Shown here one piece after another: positions 33,324-42,565 of a stretch of 64,000 bases of DNA. Origin of the DNA: Klebsiella michiganensis (GTDB taxonomy: Bacteria; Pseudomonadota; Gammaproteobacteria; Enterobacterales; Enterobacteriaceae); NCBI GenBank assembly GCA_000963575.1, contig CP011077.1, forward strand, positions 2,542,001 through 2,606,000, written 5' to 3'. Position 1 is the first letter of the stretch. Each line of letters begins with the position of its first letter. The notes under the pieces were generated by a model that was given only the letters and a program-made list of their open reading frames with translations, had not been told where the DNA came from and made no database searches. The position numbers and the translations under genes were made by a program.

Positions 33324-33404
33324 CCCTCACCCCGGCTCTCCCCCCCAGGAGAGGGAGAAAAGCTGTTTGTCCCCTCGCCCTCAAGGAGAGGGGTCGGGTG
33401 AGGG
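33324..33404. repeat. Inverted pair of REP-like units between pspC and pspD
   Basis: CCCTCACCCCGGCTCTCCC...GAGAGGG (33324-33357) is followed by CCCCTCGCCCTCAAGGAGAGGGGTCGGGTGAGGG (33371-33404) in the opposite orientation, a BIME-like pair inside the psp operon. Confidence 0.75.
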
Positions 33405-33410
33405 TTATTT

Positions 33411-33770
33411 TTAAAGCTGACGGAAACGGCTGCGCAGCGTGAAAGTGTCAGAGGTGATGTAGCGCTCCATCGAGCGTAAACGTTGCTCACCTGCGGCCAG
33501 CTCAGCGTCCACCGTGTTTAGCAAGTCGCGGCTGGTCGGTTGCGCGTTTTTTTCATCTGCACCGTAGGGCATCGGATCCAGAACAAAGGTCATCACGATG
33601 TAGGCCACCAGCACAAAGAACGACAGGCCAAAGAATATCGATAAAATAGCAATGGCGCGGACCAGCTTGACCGGCACATCAAGGTATTGCGCAATACCCG
33701 CGCAAACCCCTTTCAGCATCCCTTTTTCCGGGATGCGCCACAGCTTACGACCGGAAAATGAATTCACCAT
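33411..33770 (-). CDS. pspC: Phage shock protein PspC
   Basis: A 119-residue inner-membrane protein with the PspC domain (KLWRIPEKGMLKGVCAGIAQYLDVPVKLVRA), one membrane span at about 38-62 and a C-terminal helical part. With PspB it senses inner-membrane stress and draws PspA away from PspF. Its ATG overlaps the pspB stop by one base (TAATG), so the two are translationally coupled. Confidence 0.95.
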   Translation of the reverse strand: MVNSFSGRKLWRIPEKGMLKGVCAGIAQYLDVPVKLVRAIAILSIFFGLSFFVLVAYIVMTFVLDPMPYGADEKNAQPTSRDLLNTVDAELAAGEQRLRSMERYITSDTFTLRSRFRQL

Positions 33771-33994
33771 TAGTTGTTTCTCCAGTTCGGGTGTTCGGCA
33801 TCAAGGATCTGTTCCAGAGACTGAATACGCTCCCGCATCTGTCGCGCTTCATCGGTCAACTGGGCAAGGCGCTGCTGCTCACTCTGTGAAAGCTGCTCCC
33901 CGTTAGAACGGTTGCTGTAGTGAAGCCACAGCCAAATCGGCGCCACAAACAGCACAAAGATGGTCAGCGGGATGGCAAGAAAAAGCGCGGTCAT
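33770..33994 (-). CDS. pspB: Phage shock protein PspB
   Basis: A 74-residue protein with one N-terminal membrane span (ALFLAIPLTIFVLFVAPIWLW) and a cytoplasmic coiled coil rich in Gln/Glu/Leu (SQSEQQRLAQLTDEARQMRERIQSLEQIL). It is the sensor partner of PspC. Length matches E. coli (74). Third in the leftward operon after a 61-bp gap from pspA. Confidence 0.95.
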   Translation of the reverse strand: MTALFLAIPLTIFVLFVAPIWLWLHYSNRSNGEQLSQSEQQRLAQLTDEARQMRERIQSLEQILDAEHPNWRNN

Positions 33995-34055
33995 GTCTAC
34001 TCCTTACAGGTCAGGCTTGAATCGCGGTACGCCCTGCGCACCGCGGCCTGGATTA

Positions 34056-34724
34056 TTATTGACGATCCTGGTTCATTTTTGCTTTAAGCGCAGCTATCTG
34101 AGCGCTGATTTCATCATCCGCTTTCAGCTCGGCAAACTGAGTGTCCAGCGACTTCTGTTTGCCAAACCCGTGGCTTTCCGCCTCGGACTCCATCTGGTCG
34201 ATGCGGCGTTCGAAAGATTCGAAACGGGCCATCGCCTCATCCAGTTTACCGCTGTCCAGCTGACGGCGAACGTCGCGTGAAGAAGATGCCGCCTGGTGAC
34301 GCAGGGTTAGCGCCTGCTGGCGAGCGCGGGTTTCGCTCAGCTTGTTTTCCAGCTCGCCGATTTCTTTCTTCATTCGCGCCAGGGTTTCGTCCACATGAAC
34401 GACTTCATTTTCCAGCGTCCCAATCAGGTCAGTCAGCTTCTGTTTTTCAATCAGCGCGGCACGGGCCAGATCTTCTTTCTCTTTACGCAGCGCCAGTTCG
34501 GCTTTTTCCTGCCATTCGGCCTGCTGCGCGGTCGCCTGTTCAACGCGACGGCTCAGCTGCTTCTTCTCGGCCAGCGCGCGGGCTGAAGTGGAACGCACTT
34601 CCACCAGCGTGTCTTCCATTTCCTGAATCATCAGGCGCACCAGCTTCTGCGGATCTTCCGCTTTCTCCAGCAGGGAGTTGATGTTCGCATTCACGATGTC
34701 GGCAAAACGAGAAAAAATACCCAT
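34056..34724 (-). CDS. pspA: Phage shock protein PspA
   Basis: A 222-residue ESCRT-III-like coiled-coil protein that both inhibits PspF and, under stress, binds the inner membrane to limit proton leakage. The N-terminus MGIFSRFADIVNANINSLLEKAEDPQKLVRLMIQEMEDTL is the conserved amphipathic helix and first hairpin. Length equals E. coli PspA. First gene of the operon, transcribed from a sigma-54 promoter at about 34790 and divergent from pspF. Confidence 0.97.
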   Translation of the reverse strand: MGIFSRFADIVNANINSLLEKAEDPQKLVRLMIQEMEDTLVEVRSTSARALAEKKQLSRRVEQATAQQAEWQEKAELALRKEKEDLARAALIEKQKLTDLIGTLENEVVHVDETLARMKKEIGELENKLSETRARQQALTLRHQAASSSRDVRRQLDSGKLDEAMARFESFERRIDQMESEAESHGFGKQKSLDTQFAELKADDEISAQIAALKAKMNQDRQ

Positions 34725-34780
34725 AATTCAATCCTCTTAGTCATTATCTCAGGTGCCAGGCACTCTGCTCGGATATGATA

Positions 34781-34797
34781 TTGCAGCATCCGTGCCA
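34781..34797 (-). promoter_or_regulatory. Sigma-54 promoter of the psp operon
   Basis: On the minus strand TGGCACGGATGCTGCAA fits the -24/-12 form, with GG and GC dinucleotides separated by 10 bp. It lies about 57 bp before the pspA ATG, as expected for PspF-driven transcription. Confidence 0.8.
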
Positions 34798-34896
34798 ACT
34801 TTTTATTCCATTGATTAATAAGGATTAATGAAAATTTGACGATCGAACAAAAGCCGCTATAGTGGTTAAATTAACTAACTGTTGGGTAATTTAACC

Positions 34897-35895
34897 ATGT
34901 CTGAAAATAAGGATAGCCTCATCGGAGAGGCTAATAGCTTCCTGGAGGTCATGGAACAGGTTTCCCGCCTGGCACCGCTGAATAAGCCAGTGCTGGTCAT
35001 CGGCGAGCGTGGCACCGGTAAAGAGCTGATTGCCAACCGTCTGCATTTCCTCTCGCAGCGCTGGCAGGGGCCTTTTATCTCCCTCAACTGCGCGGCGCTG
35101 AACGAAAACCTGCTCGACAGTGAACTGTTTGGCCATGAAGCCGGCGCGTTTACCGGCGCGCAGAAGCGCCATCAGGGGCGTTTTGAGCGCGCGGAAGGCG
35201 GCACGTTGTTTCTCGATGAACTCGCCACGGCCCCGATGCTGGTACAGGAGAAACTGTTGCGGGTGGTGGAATACGGCGAGCTTGAGCGCGTTGGCGGTAG
35301 CCAGCCGCTGCAGGTTAATACCCGTCTGGTCTGCGCCACCAATGCTGACTTACCTGAGTTGGCCGAACAAGGAAAATTCCGTGCCGACCTGCTTGACAGG
35401 CTGGCGTTTGACGTAGTCATGCTCCCGCCCCTGCGTGAGCGGCGCTCGGATATTCTGCTGCTGGCCGATCACTTTGCGATTCAAATGTGCCGGGAACTTA
35501 ATCTGCCGCTGTTTCCAGGCTTTACCGGGAGGGCCTGCGAGACGCTGCTTAACTATGGCTGGCCGGGCAATATTCGCGAGCTAAAAAACGTGGTTGAGCG
35601 CTCGGTGTACCGCCACGGCTCAAGCGATGAAGCGCTGGATAACATTATCCTTAACCCTTTCACCCATAAACCCGCCCCGCTCTTTCAGGCCAGAAAAGAG
35701 GCTGCGACGAGTGCGCCCCCCCTGCCGCTCGATCTGCGAAGCTGGCAAAACGAGCAGGAGAAAAGCCTGCTGGAACAGAGCCTGAGGCAGGCAGCTTTTA
35801 ACCAGCGCCGGGCTGCAGAACTGCTGGGCGTGAGTTATCATCAGCTGCGGGCGATGCTGAAAAAGCATCAGTTAACCAGCCCGGCGTCGGACTAA
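34897..35895 (+). CDS. pspF: Psp operon transcriptional activator PspF
   Basis: A 332-residue sigma-54 enhancer-binding protein without a receiver domain. Walker A is GERGTGKELI, the sigma-54 contact loop is EAGAFTGAQKRH (GAFTGA intact), Walker B is GTLFLDELA, and the C-terminal FIS-type helix-turn-helix reads NQRRAAELLGVSYHQLRAML. PspA binds it to keep it inactive. Start 34897 corresponds to the E. coli start; a TTG five codons upstream is not needed. Divergent from pspA with a 172-bp control region. Confidence 0.96.
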   Translation: MSENKDSLIGEANSFLEVMEQVSRLAPLNKPVLVIGERGTGKELIANRLHFLSQRWQGPFISLNCAALNENLLDSELFGHEAGAFTGAQKRHQGRFERAEGGTLFLDELATAPMLVQEKLLRVVEYGELERVGGSQPLQVNTRLVCATNADLPELAEQGKFRADLLDRLAFDVVMLPPLRERRSDILLLADHFAIQMCRELNLPLFPGFTGRACETLLNYGWPGNIRELKNVVERSVYRHGSSDEALDNIILNPFTHKPAPLFQARKEAATSAPPLPLDLRSWQNEQEKSLLEQSLRQAAFNQRRAAELLGVSYHQLRAMLKKHQLTSPASD

Positions 35896-36009
35896 GCGGC
35901 GTTTTTTTCATCGTCCTGCGCAGAAAATTGCCGATCGTCACCAGTAATTTTGGGGAGAAGGCAAGAGTGCGATACACTTTGCCTATCACTTGAGATAACT
36001 CAAAAACTT

Positions 36010-37647
36010 ATGCGCGGAATGCTCTCCTCCCTGTTACTGGGTTTATGCTGCCTGAGCGGCGCGGCGCGTGCCGCTACGCCCGCTGAAAAGCCGGCAGATA
36101 TTCGCCGCAGTGGCTTTGTTTATTGCGTCAACGGGCAGGTCAACACCTTTAACCCGCAGATGACCAGCGGTGGGTTGACCGTCGACACGCTGGCGGCGCA
36201 GCTGTATGACCGCCTGCTGGACGTCGATCCTTATACCTATCGCCTGGTGCCTGAGCTGGCAGAAAGCTGGGAAGTGCTGGATAACGGCGCCACCTATCGC
36301 TTCCACCTGCGCCACAATGTCCAGTTCCAGACTACCGCGTGGTTTAAGCCCACCCGGGCGCTAAATGCCGATGACGTGGTCTTCACTTTTGAACGTATTT
36401 TCGACCGCAACCATCCGTGGCATAACGTTAACGGCGGCAGTTACCCCTATTTCGACAGTCTCCAGTTCCCGGAAACGGTGAAAAGCGTTCGCAAGCTGGA
36501 TGACAATACCGTTGAATTCCGGCTCAACAAGCCGGATGCCTCTTTCCTTTGGCATCTGGCCACCCATTACGCGTCAGTGATGTCCGCCGAATACGCCGCG
36601 CAGTTGACCAAAGCCGATCATCAGGAATTGATGGACAGGCAGCCGGTCGGTACCGGCCCCTTCCTGCTGAGCGAATACCGCGCCGGGCAGTACATTCGCC
36701 TGGCGCGCAACCAGCGCTTCTGGCGCGGCGTACCGCTGATGCCACAGGTGGTGGTCGATCTCGGCTCCGGCGGCACGGGGCGTCTTTCCAAACTGCTCAC
36801 CGGGGAATGCGACGTGCTGGCCTGGCCTGCGGCAAGCCAGTTAACTATTCTGCGTGATGACCCGCGTCTGCGCCTGACACTTCGCCCAGGCATGAACATC
36901 GCGTATCTGGCGTTTAACACCAACAAGCCGCCGCTGAATAACCCGGCCGTTCGCCATGCGCTGGCGCTTGCCATCAATAACCAGCGCCTGATGCAGTCTA
37001 TTTATTACGGGACGGCAGAAACCGCCGCATCAATTTTGCCTCGCGCCTCCTGGGCCTACGATAACGACGCGAAAATTACCGAGTACAACCCGGCGAAAGC
37101 TCGGGAACAGTTGCAGGCCTTAGGCGTGGACAACCTGGAGCTTCGCCTGTGGGTTCCCACAAGTTCTCAGGCGTGGAACCCAAGCCCGCTGAAAACCGCC
37201 GAGCTGATTCAGGCGGATATGGCGCAGATTGGCGTGAAGGTGATAATCGTGCCGATGGAGGGACGTTTCCAGGAAGCCAGGCTGATGGACATGAACCACG
37301 ATCTGACGCTTGCCGGCTGGGCAACGGACAGTAACGATCCGGACAGCTTCTTCCGCCCGATGCTGAGCTGCGCGGCGATTGGCTCGCAAACTAACTATGC
37401 CCGCTGGTGTAACCCGCAGTTTGACAGCGTGCTGCAAAAAGCGCTCTCTTCTCAGCAGCTTTCCGCCCGTATTGAAGCCTATAACGAAGCGCAGGATATT
37501 CTATCTGCCGAGCTACCGGTGCTGCCGCTGGCCTCTTCATTAAGGCTGCAGGCCTACCGCTATGACATGAAAGGCCTGGTGCTCAGCCCATTCGGCAACG
37601 CCTCGTTTGCCGGCGTGTCCAGGGAAAACGAAGAGGCCAAAAAATAA
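36010..37647 (+). CDS. sapA: Periplasmic peptide-binding protein SapA
   Basis: A 545-residue solute-binding protein of the SBP_bac_5 family, first gene of sapABCDF. The signal peptide is MRGMLSSLLLGLCCLSGAARA, start 36010; an earlier in-frame start at 35950 would spoil it. Conserved parts include DSGFVYCVNGQ-like RRSGFVYCVNGQVNTFNP and QPVGTGPFLLSEYRAGQ. In enteric pathogens Sap proteins are linked to antimicrobial-peptide resistance, and in E. coli the SapBCDF permease exports putrescine. The stop overlaps the sapB start by one base. Confidence 0.95.
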   Translation: MRGMLSSLLLGLCCLSGAARAATPAEKPADIRRSGFVYCVNGQVNTFNPQMTSGGLTVDTLAAQLYDRLLDVDPYTYRLVPELAESWEVLDNGATYRFHLRHNVQFQTTAWFKPTRALNADDVVFTFERIFDRNHPWHNVNGGSYPYFDSLQFPETVKSVRKLDDNTVEFRLNKPDASFLWHLATHYASVMSAEYAAQLTKADHQELMDRQPVGTGPFLLSEYRAGQYIRLARNQRFWRGVPLMPQVVVDLGSGGTGRLSKLLTGECDVLAWPAASQLTILRDDPRLRLTLRPGMNIAYLAFNTNKPPLNNPAVRHALALAINNQRLMQSIYYGTAETAASILPRASWAYDNDAKITEYNPAKAREQLQALGVDNLELRLWVPTSSQAWNPSPLKTAELIQADMAQIGVKVIIVPMEGRFQEARLMDMNHDLTLAGWATDSNDPDSFFRPMLSCAAIGSQTNYARWCNPQFDSVLQKALSSQQLSARIEAYNEAQDILSAELPVLPLASSLRLQAYRYDMKGLVLSPFGNASFAGVSRENEEAKK

Positions 37648-38612
37648 TGATCATCTTCACTTTACGGCGATTATTGCTGCTGTTGATCACCCTGTTGTTC
37701 CTGGCGGTGGTCGGCTTTAGCCTCAACTACTTTACGCCCCATGCCCCGCTGCAGGGCGCCTCGCTGTGGAACGCCTGGGTGTTCTGGTTTGAAAGCCTGC
37801 TGCACTGGGATTTTGGCGTTTCCAGCATTAACGGTCAGTCGATTAATGAGCAATTACGCGATGTATTCCCGGCGACCATGGAGCTGTGCATTCTGGCCTT
37901 TGGCCTGGCGCTGCTGATAGGCATTCCGGTCGGGATGCTGGCAGGTATCATGCGCAATAAGTGGCAGGATAAGCTGATCAGCGCCCTGGCGCTGGTAGGT
38001 TTTTCTATTCCGGTCTTCTGGCTGGCGCTGCTGCTGACGCTGTTCTTCTCGCTGACCCTGGGCTGGTTCCCGGTGTCCGGGCGCTTTGACCTGCTGTATG
38101 AAGTGAAGTCCGTCACCGGCTTTGCGCTGGTAGATGCGTGGCTCTCTGACTCCCCTTACCGTAGCGAAATGATCGTCAGCGCCCTGCGCCATATGGTGCT
38201 GCCAGTCGCCGCCCTGGCCGTCGCCCCGACCACCGAAGTCATTCGCCTGATGCGTATCAGCACCATTGAAGTGTTCGACCAGAATTATGTCAAAGCGGCC
38301 GCCACGCGCGGGCTTTCCCGTTTCACTATTTTGCATCGCCATGTGCTGCACAACGCGCTGCCGCCGGTGATCCCTCGTCTGGGCCTGCAGTTTTCAACCA
38401 TGCTAACCCTGGCGATGATAACCGAAGTGGTCTTTAGCTGGCCGGGCCTGGGTCGCTGGCTGATTAACGCCATTCGCCAGCAGGACTACATGGCGATTTC
38501 CGCCGGGGTGATGGTGATTGGCTCACTGGTGATTATTGTTAATGTGATTTCCGATATTTTGGGCGCTATGGCCAACCCACTGAAGCATAAGGAATGGTAT
38601 GCCTTACGATAG
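37647..38612 (+). CDS. sapB: Permease SapB
   Basis: A 321-residue inner-membrane permease of the Dpp/Opp type with six membrane spans and the cytoplasmic EAA-like loop VKAAATRGLSRFTILHRHVLHNALPPVI that docks to the ATPases. The C-terminal MANPLKHKEWY overlaps the sapC start by 14 bp, so translation is coupled. Partner of SapC in the Sap transporter. Confidence 0.95.
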   Translation: MIIFTLRRLLLLLITLLFLAVVGFSLNYFTPHAPLQGASLWNAWVFWFESLLHWDFGVSSINGQSINEQLRDVFPATMELCILAFGLALLIGIPVGMLAGIMRNKWQDKLISALALVGFSIPVFWLALLLTLFFSLTLGWFPVSGRFDLLYEVKSVTGFALVDAWLSDSPYRSEMIVSALRHMVLPVAALAVAPTTEVIRLMRISTIEVFDQNYVKAAATRGLSRFTILHRHVLHNALPPVIPRLGLQFSTMLTLAMITEVVFSWPGLGRWLINAIRQQDYMAISAGVMVIGSLVIIVNVISDILGAMANPLKHKEWYALR

Positions 38613-39489
38613 CGTCTACCGCGAGAAGCGACCGCCAAGTACGCTGCGCCTGACGTGGCGAAAATTCTATGGCGACACCACCGCGATGATAGGTCTCTAT
38701 GGCTGCGGCGGCCTGGCTATCCTGTGCCTGTTCGGTGGCCTTTTCGCCCCTTATCAAATTGACCAGCAGTTTCTGGGCTATCAGCTTTTACCGCCCTCCT
38801 GGTCGCGCTATGGGGAGGTTTCGTTCTTCCTCGGAACCGACGATCTCGGCCGTGACGTGCTGAGCCGCCTGTTGAGTGGCGCAGCCCCGACGGTGGGCGG
38901 GGCGTTTGTCGTCACGCTTGCAGCGACAATCTGTGGCATCGTGCTCGGGGTGATTGCCGGGTCGACACACGGGCTGCGCTCCGCGGTACTGAACCACATT
39001 CTGGATACGCTGCTGTCGATTCCTTCTCTGCTGCTGGCGATTATCGTGGTCGCCTTTGCTGGCCCGCATCTCAGCCACGCGATGTTTGCGGTCTGGCTTG
39101 CGCTGCTGCCGCGAATGGTACGCTCTGTCTACAGCGCGGTGCACGATGAACTGGAGAAAGAGTATGTGGTCGCCGCCCGTCTGGACGGCGCTTCCACGCT
39201 GAATATTCTGTGGTTTGCCGTCATGCCAAATATCACCGCCACGCTGGTAACAGAAATCACCCGGGCGCTGTCTATGGCTATTCTGGACATTGCCGCGCTC
39301 GGTTTTCTCGATCTTGGCGCGCAGCTCCCTTCCCCGGAATGGGGCGCGATGCTTGGCGATGCGCTGGAGCTGATTTACGTTGCGCCCTGGACGGTCATGC
39401 TGCCCGGAGCCGCCATCATGATAAGCGTCCTGCTGGTGAACTTGCTCGGCGACGGCCTGCGACGCGCGATTAACGCGGGGGTGCAATAA
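38599..39489 (+). CDS. sapC: Permease SapC
   Basis: A 296-residue inner-membrane permease of the DppC/OppC type: a cytoplasmic N-terminus (SVYREKRPPSTLRLTWRKF), then a first span and a five-span transport domain with the periplasmic motif LGTDDLGRDVLSRLL and the docking loop EKEYVVAARLDGASTLNILW. It overlaps sapB at its start and sapD by one base at its end. Confidence 0.95.
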   Translation: MPYDSVYREKRPPSTLRLTWRKFYGDTTAMIGLYGCGGLAILCLFGGLFAPYQIDQQFLGYQLLPPSWSRYGEVSFFLGTDDLGRDVLSRLLSGAAPTVGGAFVVTLAATICGIVLGVIAGSTHGLRSAVLNHILDTLLSIPSLLLAIIVVAFAGPHLSHAMFAVWLALLPRMVRSVYSAVHDELEKEYVVAARLDGASTLNILWFAVMPNITATLVTEITRALSMAILDIAALGFLDLGAQLPSPEWGAMLGDALELIYVAPWTVMLPGAAIMISVLLVNLLGDGLRRAINAGVQ

Positions 39490-40481
39490 TGCCGCTACTT
39501 GATATCCGCAACCTGACCATCGAATTTATGACGTCCGAAGGCTGGGTCAAAGCCGTCGATCGCGTGAGTATGACGCTTGGCGAAGGGGAAATTCGCGGCC
39601 TGGTCGGCGAGTCCGGCTCGGGGAAGAGCCTGATAGCCAAGGCCATCTGTGGCGTCACCAAAGATAACTGGCGCGTTACAGCCGACCGTATGCGCTTTGA
39701 CGATATTGACCTGCTGAGACTTTCGCCGCGAGAACGCCGCCGCCTGGTCGGTCACAACGTGTCGATGATTTTCCAGGAGCCACAATCCTGTCTTGACCCG
39801 TCGGAAAGAATTGGCCGCCAGCTGACCCAGAACATTCCGGGCTGGACGTATAAGGGCCGCTGGTGGCAACGCTTTGGCTGGCGCAAACGCCGGGCCATCG
39901 AACTGCTGCATCGGGTGGGAATTAAAGATCACAAAGACGCCATGAACAGCTATCCGTACGAACTGACGGAAGGCGAATGCCAGAAAGTGATGATTGCCAT
40001 CGCGCTGGCAAACCAGCCGCGCCTGCTGATTGCGGACGAACCGACCAACGCCATGGAGCCGACCACCCAGTCGCAAATCTTCCGTTTGTTAACGCGGCTT
40101 AATCAGAACAACAACACCACCATTCTACTGATTAGCCACGACCTGCAAATGCTGAGCCAATGGGCAGATAAAATTAACGTCATGTACTGCGGGCAGACAG
40201 TGGAGAGCGCAACGAGCGAGGAGCTGGTCGCCACGCCGCACCACCCGTATACCCAGGCGCTGATCCGCGCTATCCCTGATTTTGGTAGCCCGATGCCGCA
40301 CAAGAGCCGGTTAAACACCATGCCGGGCGCGATTCCGCTGCTGGAGCAATTACCGATGGGCTGCCGTCTTGGGCCTCGCTGCCCGTATGCGCAGCGAAAA
40401 TGCATTGAAGCCCCGAGGCTTGAAGGGGCCAAAAACCACCTGTATGCCTGTCACTTCCCGCTGAATATGGAGAGTCAGTAA
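39489..40481 (+). CDS. sapD: ATP-binding protein SapD
   Basis: A 330-residue ABC ATPase of the Opp/Dpp D type. Walker A GESGSGKSLIAK, signature region LTEGECQKVMIA (a variant of LSGGQ), Walker B LLIADEPTNAMEP. The C-terminal oligopeptide extension has the Cys pattern LGPRCPYAQRKCIEAP...YACHFP, which binds an iron-sulfur cluster in some relatives. In E. coli SapD also supports Trk potassium uptake. One-base overlaps on both sides. Confidence 0.95.
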   Translation: MPLLDIRNLTIEFMTSEGWVKAVDRVSMTLGEGEIRGLVGESGSGKSLIAKAICGVTKDNWRVTADRMRFDDIDLLRLSPRERRRLVGHNVSMIFQEPQSCLDPSERIGRQLTQNIPGWTYKGRWWQRFGWRKRRAIELLHRVGIKDHKDAMNSYPYELTEGECQKVMIAIALANQPRLLIADEPTNAMEPTTQSQIFRLLTRLNQNNNTTILLISHDLQMLSQWADKINVMYCGQTVESATSEELVATPHHPYTQALIRAIPDFGSPMPHKSRLNTMPGAIPLLEQLPMGCRLGPRCPYAQRKCIEAPRLEGAKNHLYACHFPLNMESQ

Positions 40482-41287
40482 TGGTCGAAACGCTGCTGGA
40501 AGTCCGCAATTTAAGTAAGACGTTTCGCTACCGTACCGGTTTGTTCCACCGCCAGCACGTCGAAGCGGTCAAGCCGCTTAACTTTACGCTGCGTGAGAAA
40601 CAGACGCTCGCGATTATCGGGGAAAACGGCTCGGGCAAATCTACGCTGGCAAAAATGCTGGCGGGGATGATTGAGCCAACCACCGGCGAATTGGTGATTG
40701 ACGATCACCCTCTCCACTTCGGGGATTATTCCTGGCGCAGCCAGCGGATCCGTATGATATTTCAGGATCCGAGTACGTCCCTGAATCCGCGCCAGCGTAT
40801 CTCGCAGATTCTGGATTTCCCGCTGCGGCTCAATACCGGGCTTGAATCTGAACTGCGTCAAAAACGCATTCTGGAGACACTGCGCATGGTTGGGCTGCTG
40901 CCGGATCACGCCAGCTACTATCCGCATATGCTGGCCCCGGGGCAAAAACAGCGTCTTGGCCTGGCCCGCGCGCTGATCCTCAGGCCGAAGGTGATTATTG
41001 CCGACGAAGCGCTGGCCTCGCTGGATATGTCCATGCGCTCACAGCTGATCAACCTGATGCTTGAGTTGCAGGAAAAACAAGGTATTTCATATATTTATGT
41101 AACCCAGCACATTGGCATGATGAAGCACATCAGCGACCAGGTGATGGTGATGCACGAAGGCGAAGTGGTGGAACGCGGCAGTACGGCTGACGTGCTGGCC
41201 TCCCCGCTTCATGAATTGACTAAGCGGCTGATTAACAGCCACTTCGGCGAAGCTTTAACCGCTGACGCCTGGCGTAGGGATCGTTAA
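40481..41287 (+). CDS. sapF: ATP-binding protein SapF
   Basis: A 268-residue ABC ATPase pairing with SapD. Walker A GENGSGKSTLAK, signature LAPGQKQRLGLARAL, Walker B VIIADEALASLDMS. It lacks the C-terminal Cys-rich extension of SapD. Last gene of the operon; an ERIC element follows within 40 bp. Length is equal to the E. coli protein. Confidence 0.95.
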   Translation: MVETLLEVRNLSKTFRYRTGLFHRQHVEAVKPLNFTLREKQTLAIIGENGSGKSTLAKMLAGMIEPTTGELVIDDHPLHFGDYSWRSQRIRMIFQDPSTSLNPRQRISQILDFPLRLNTGLESELRQKRILETLRMVGLLPDHASYYPHMLAPGQKQRLGLARALILRPKVIIADEALASLDMSMRSQLINLMLELQEKQGISYIYVTQHIGMMKHISDQVMVMHEGEVVERGSTADVLASPLHELTKRLINSHFGEALTADAWRRDR

Positions 41288-41325
41288 TTTAGAATACTTC
41301 ACCGCGATCATTTTGCCCCGGCTGC

Positions 41326-41440
41326 CACTAAATAACTTGAGTTGCAGCCAGGCGGCAAGGGAGCAGTTCTCAGGCGTTTACTGAAGTAAGTGCCTGAGAA
41401 ATGAGGGTGCAGCAATACCCCTGCGGCTCAAATAATGACG
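41326..41440. repeat. ERIC (IRU) element between sapF and fabI
   Basis: The left end AATAACTTGAGTTGCAG, the centre TTTACTGAAGTAAGTGCCTGAGAAATGAG (compare the ERIC core TTACATAAGTAAGTGACTGGGGTGAG) and the right end CTGCGGCTCAAATAATGACG match a complete though diverged ERIC. Opposite in orientation to the copy at 32.9 kb. Confidence 0.8.
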
Positions 41441-41562
41441 TGGAAAAGTGGTCGGATTAACGCTTGCGCGGGAGTCATGTTAGAATCGCCCGGTCTTAAC
41501 GTCGGCTTGCCTGTTTTTTCACCTGCTGGCCGCAACAACAATGACTATTAAGGATTAAAGCT

Positions 41563-42354
41563 ATGGGTTTTCTTACCGGTAAACGCATTCTGATCACTGG
41601 CGTCGCCAGTAAACTCTCCATTGCCTACGGCATTGCACAGGCGATGCACCGCGAAGGCGCCGAGCTGGCATTCACCTACCAGAACGAGAAGCTGAAAGGC
41701 CGCGTGGAAGGTTTTGCTGCCGAGCTGGGTTCAAGCCTCGTGCTGCCTTGCGATGTGGCTGAAGATGAGAGCATCGAAGCGCTGTTTACCGAACTGGCTA
41801 AAAGCTGGCCGAAATTTGACGGTTTCGTTCACTCCATCGGCTTCGCCCCTGGCGACCAGCTGGATGGCGACTATGTGAACGCCGTTACCCGCGAAGGCTT
41901 TAAAATTGCCCACGATATCAGCGCATACAGCTTCGTTGCGATGGCTAAAGTTTGCCGTGAAATGCTGAACCCAGGTTCCGCCCTGCTGACCCTGTCCTAC
42001 CTGGGCGCAGAGCGTGCTATCCCTAACTACAACGTTATGGGCCTGGCAAAAGCATCTCTGGAAGCTAACGTTCGCTACATGGCTAACGCTATGGGCCCGG
42101 AAGGCGTCCGCGTTAACGCCATCTCCGCGGGTCCAATCCGTACTCTGGCGGCTTCCGGCATTAAAGACTTCCGTAAAATGCTGGCCCACTGCGAAGCGGT
42201 TACCCCAATTCGCCGTACCGTGACCATCGAAGACGTGGGTAACTCCGCGGCCTTCCTGTGTTCCGACCTGTCTGCCGGTATCTCCGGGGAAGTGGTTCAC
42301 GTTGACGGCGGCTTCAGCATCGCCGCAATGAACGAGCTGGAACTGAAAGACTAA
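41563..42354 (+). CDS. fabI: Enoyl-[acyl-carrier-protein] reductase (NADH) FabI
   Basis: A 263-residue short-chain dehydrogenase-fold enzyme that reduces the trans-2-enoyl group in each round of fatty acid elongation; it is the triclosan target. The N-terminus GFLTGKRILITGVASKLSIAYGIAQAM holds the cofactor site. Catalytic Tyr and Lys are in RAIPNYNVMGLAKASLE. Length is as in E. coli (262). The ribosome site AAGGATTAAAGCT precedes the ATG, and a strong terminator follows. Confidence 0.97.
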   Translation: MGFLTGKRILITGVASKLSIAYGIAQAMHREGAELAFTYQNEKLKGRVEGFAAELGSSLVLPCDVAEDESIEALFTELAKSWPKFDGFVHSIGFAPGDQLDGDYVNAVTREGFKIAHDISAYSFVAMAKVCREMLNPGSALLTLSYLGAERAIPNYNVMGLAKASLEANVRYMANAMGPEGVRVNAISAGPIRTLAASGIKDFRKMLAHCEAVTPIRRTVTIEDVGNSAAFLCSDLSAGISGEVVHVDGGFSIAAMNELELKD

Positions 42355-42370
42355 TTTCAGTTTCAGAGTG

Positions 42371-42399
42371 AAACGGGCTACGGCCCGTTTCGCTTTTTT
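42371..42399 (+). terminator. Terminator after fabI
   Basis: AAACGGGCTACGGCCCGTTT is followed by CGCTTTTTT, a standard intrinsic terminator 16 bp after the stop. Confidence 0.9.
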
Positions 42400-42565
42400 A
42401 GCCTGTATTTCCCGCTTTACTCCGAATTAGTTATACCTTTCCGATATTTATTATCACCGATCATTCTTTTGTCACCTCCCGTGCTTGCGCCAGGATAAAA
42501 CAGCGAACCAGGCCCGGCATCCACGTTGTATCCGGGTCTGCAAACTTTTTGACCAAGGAACGACC

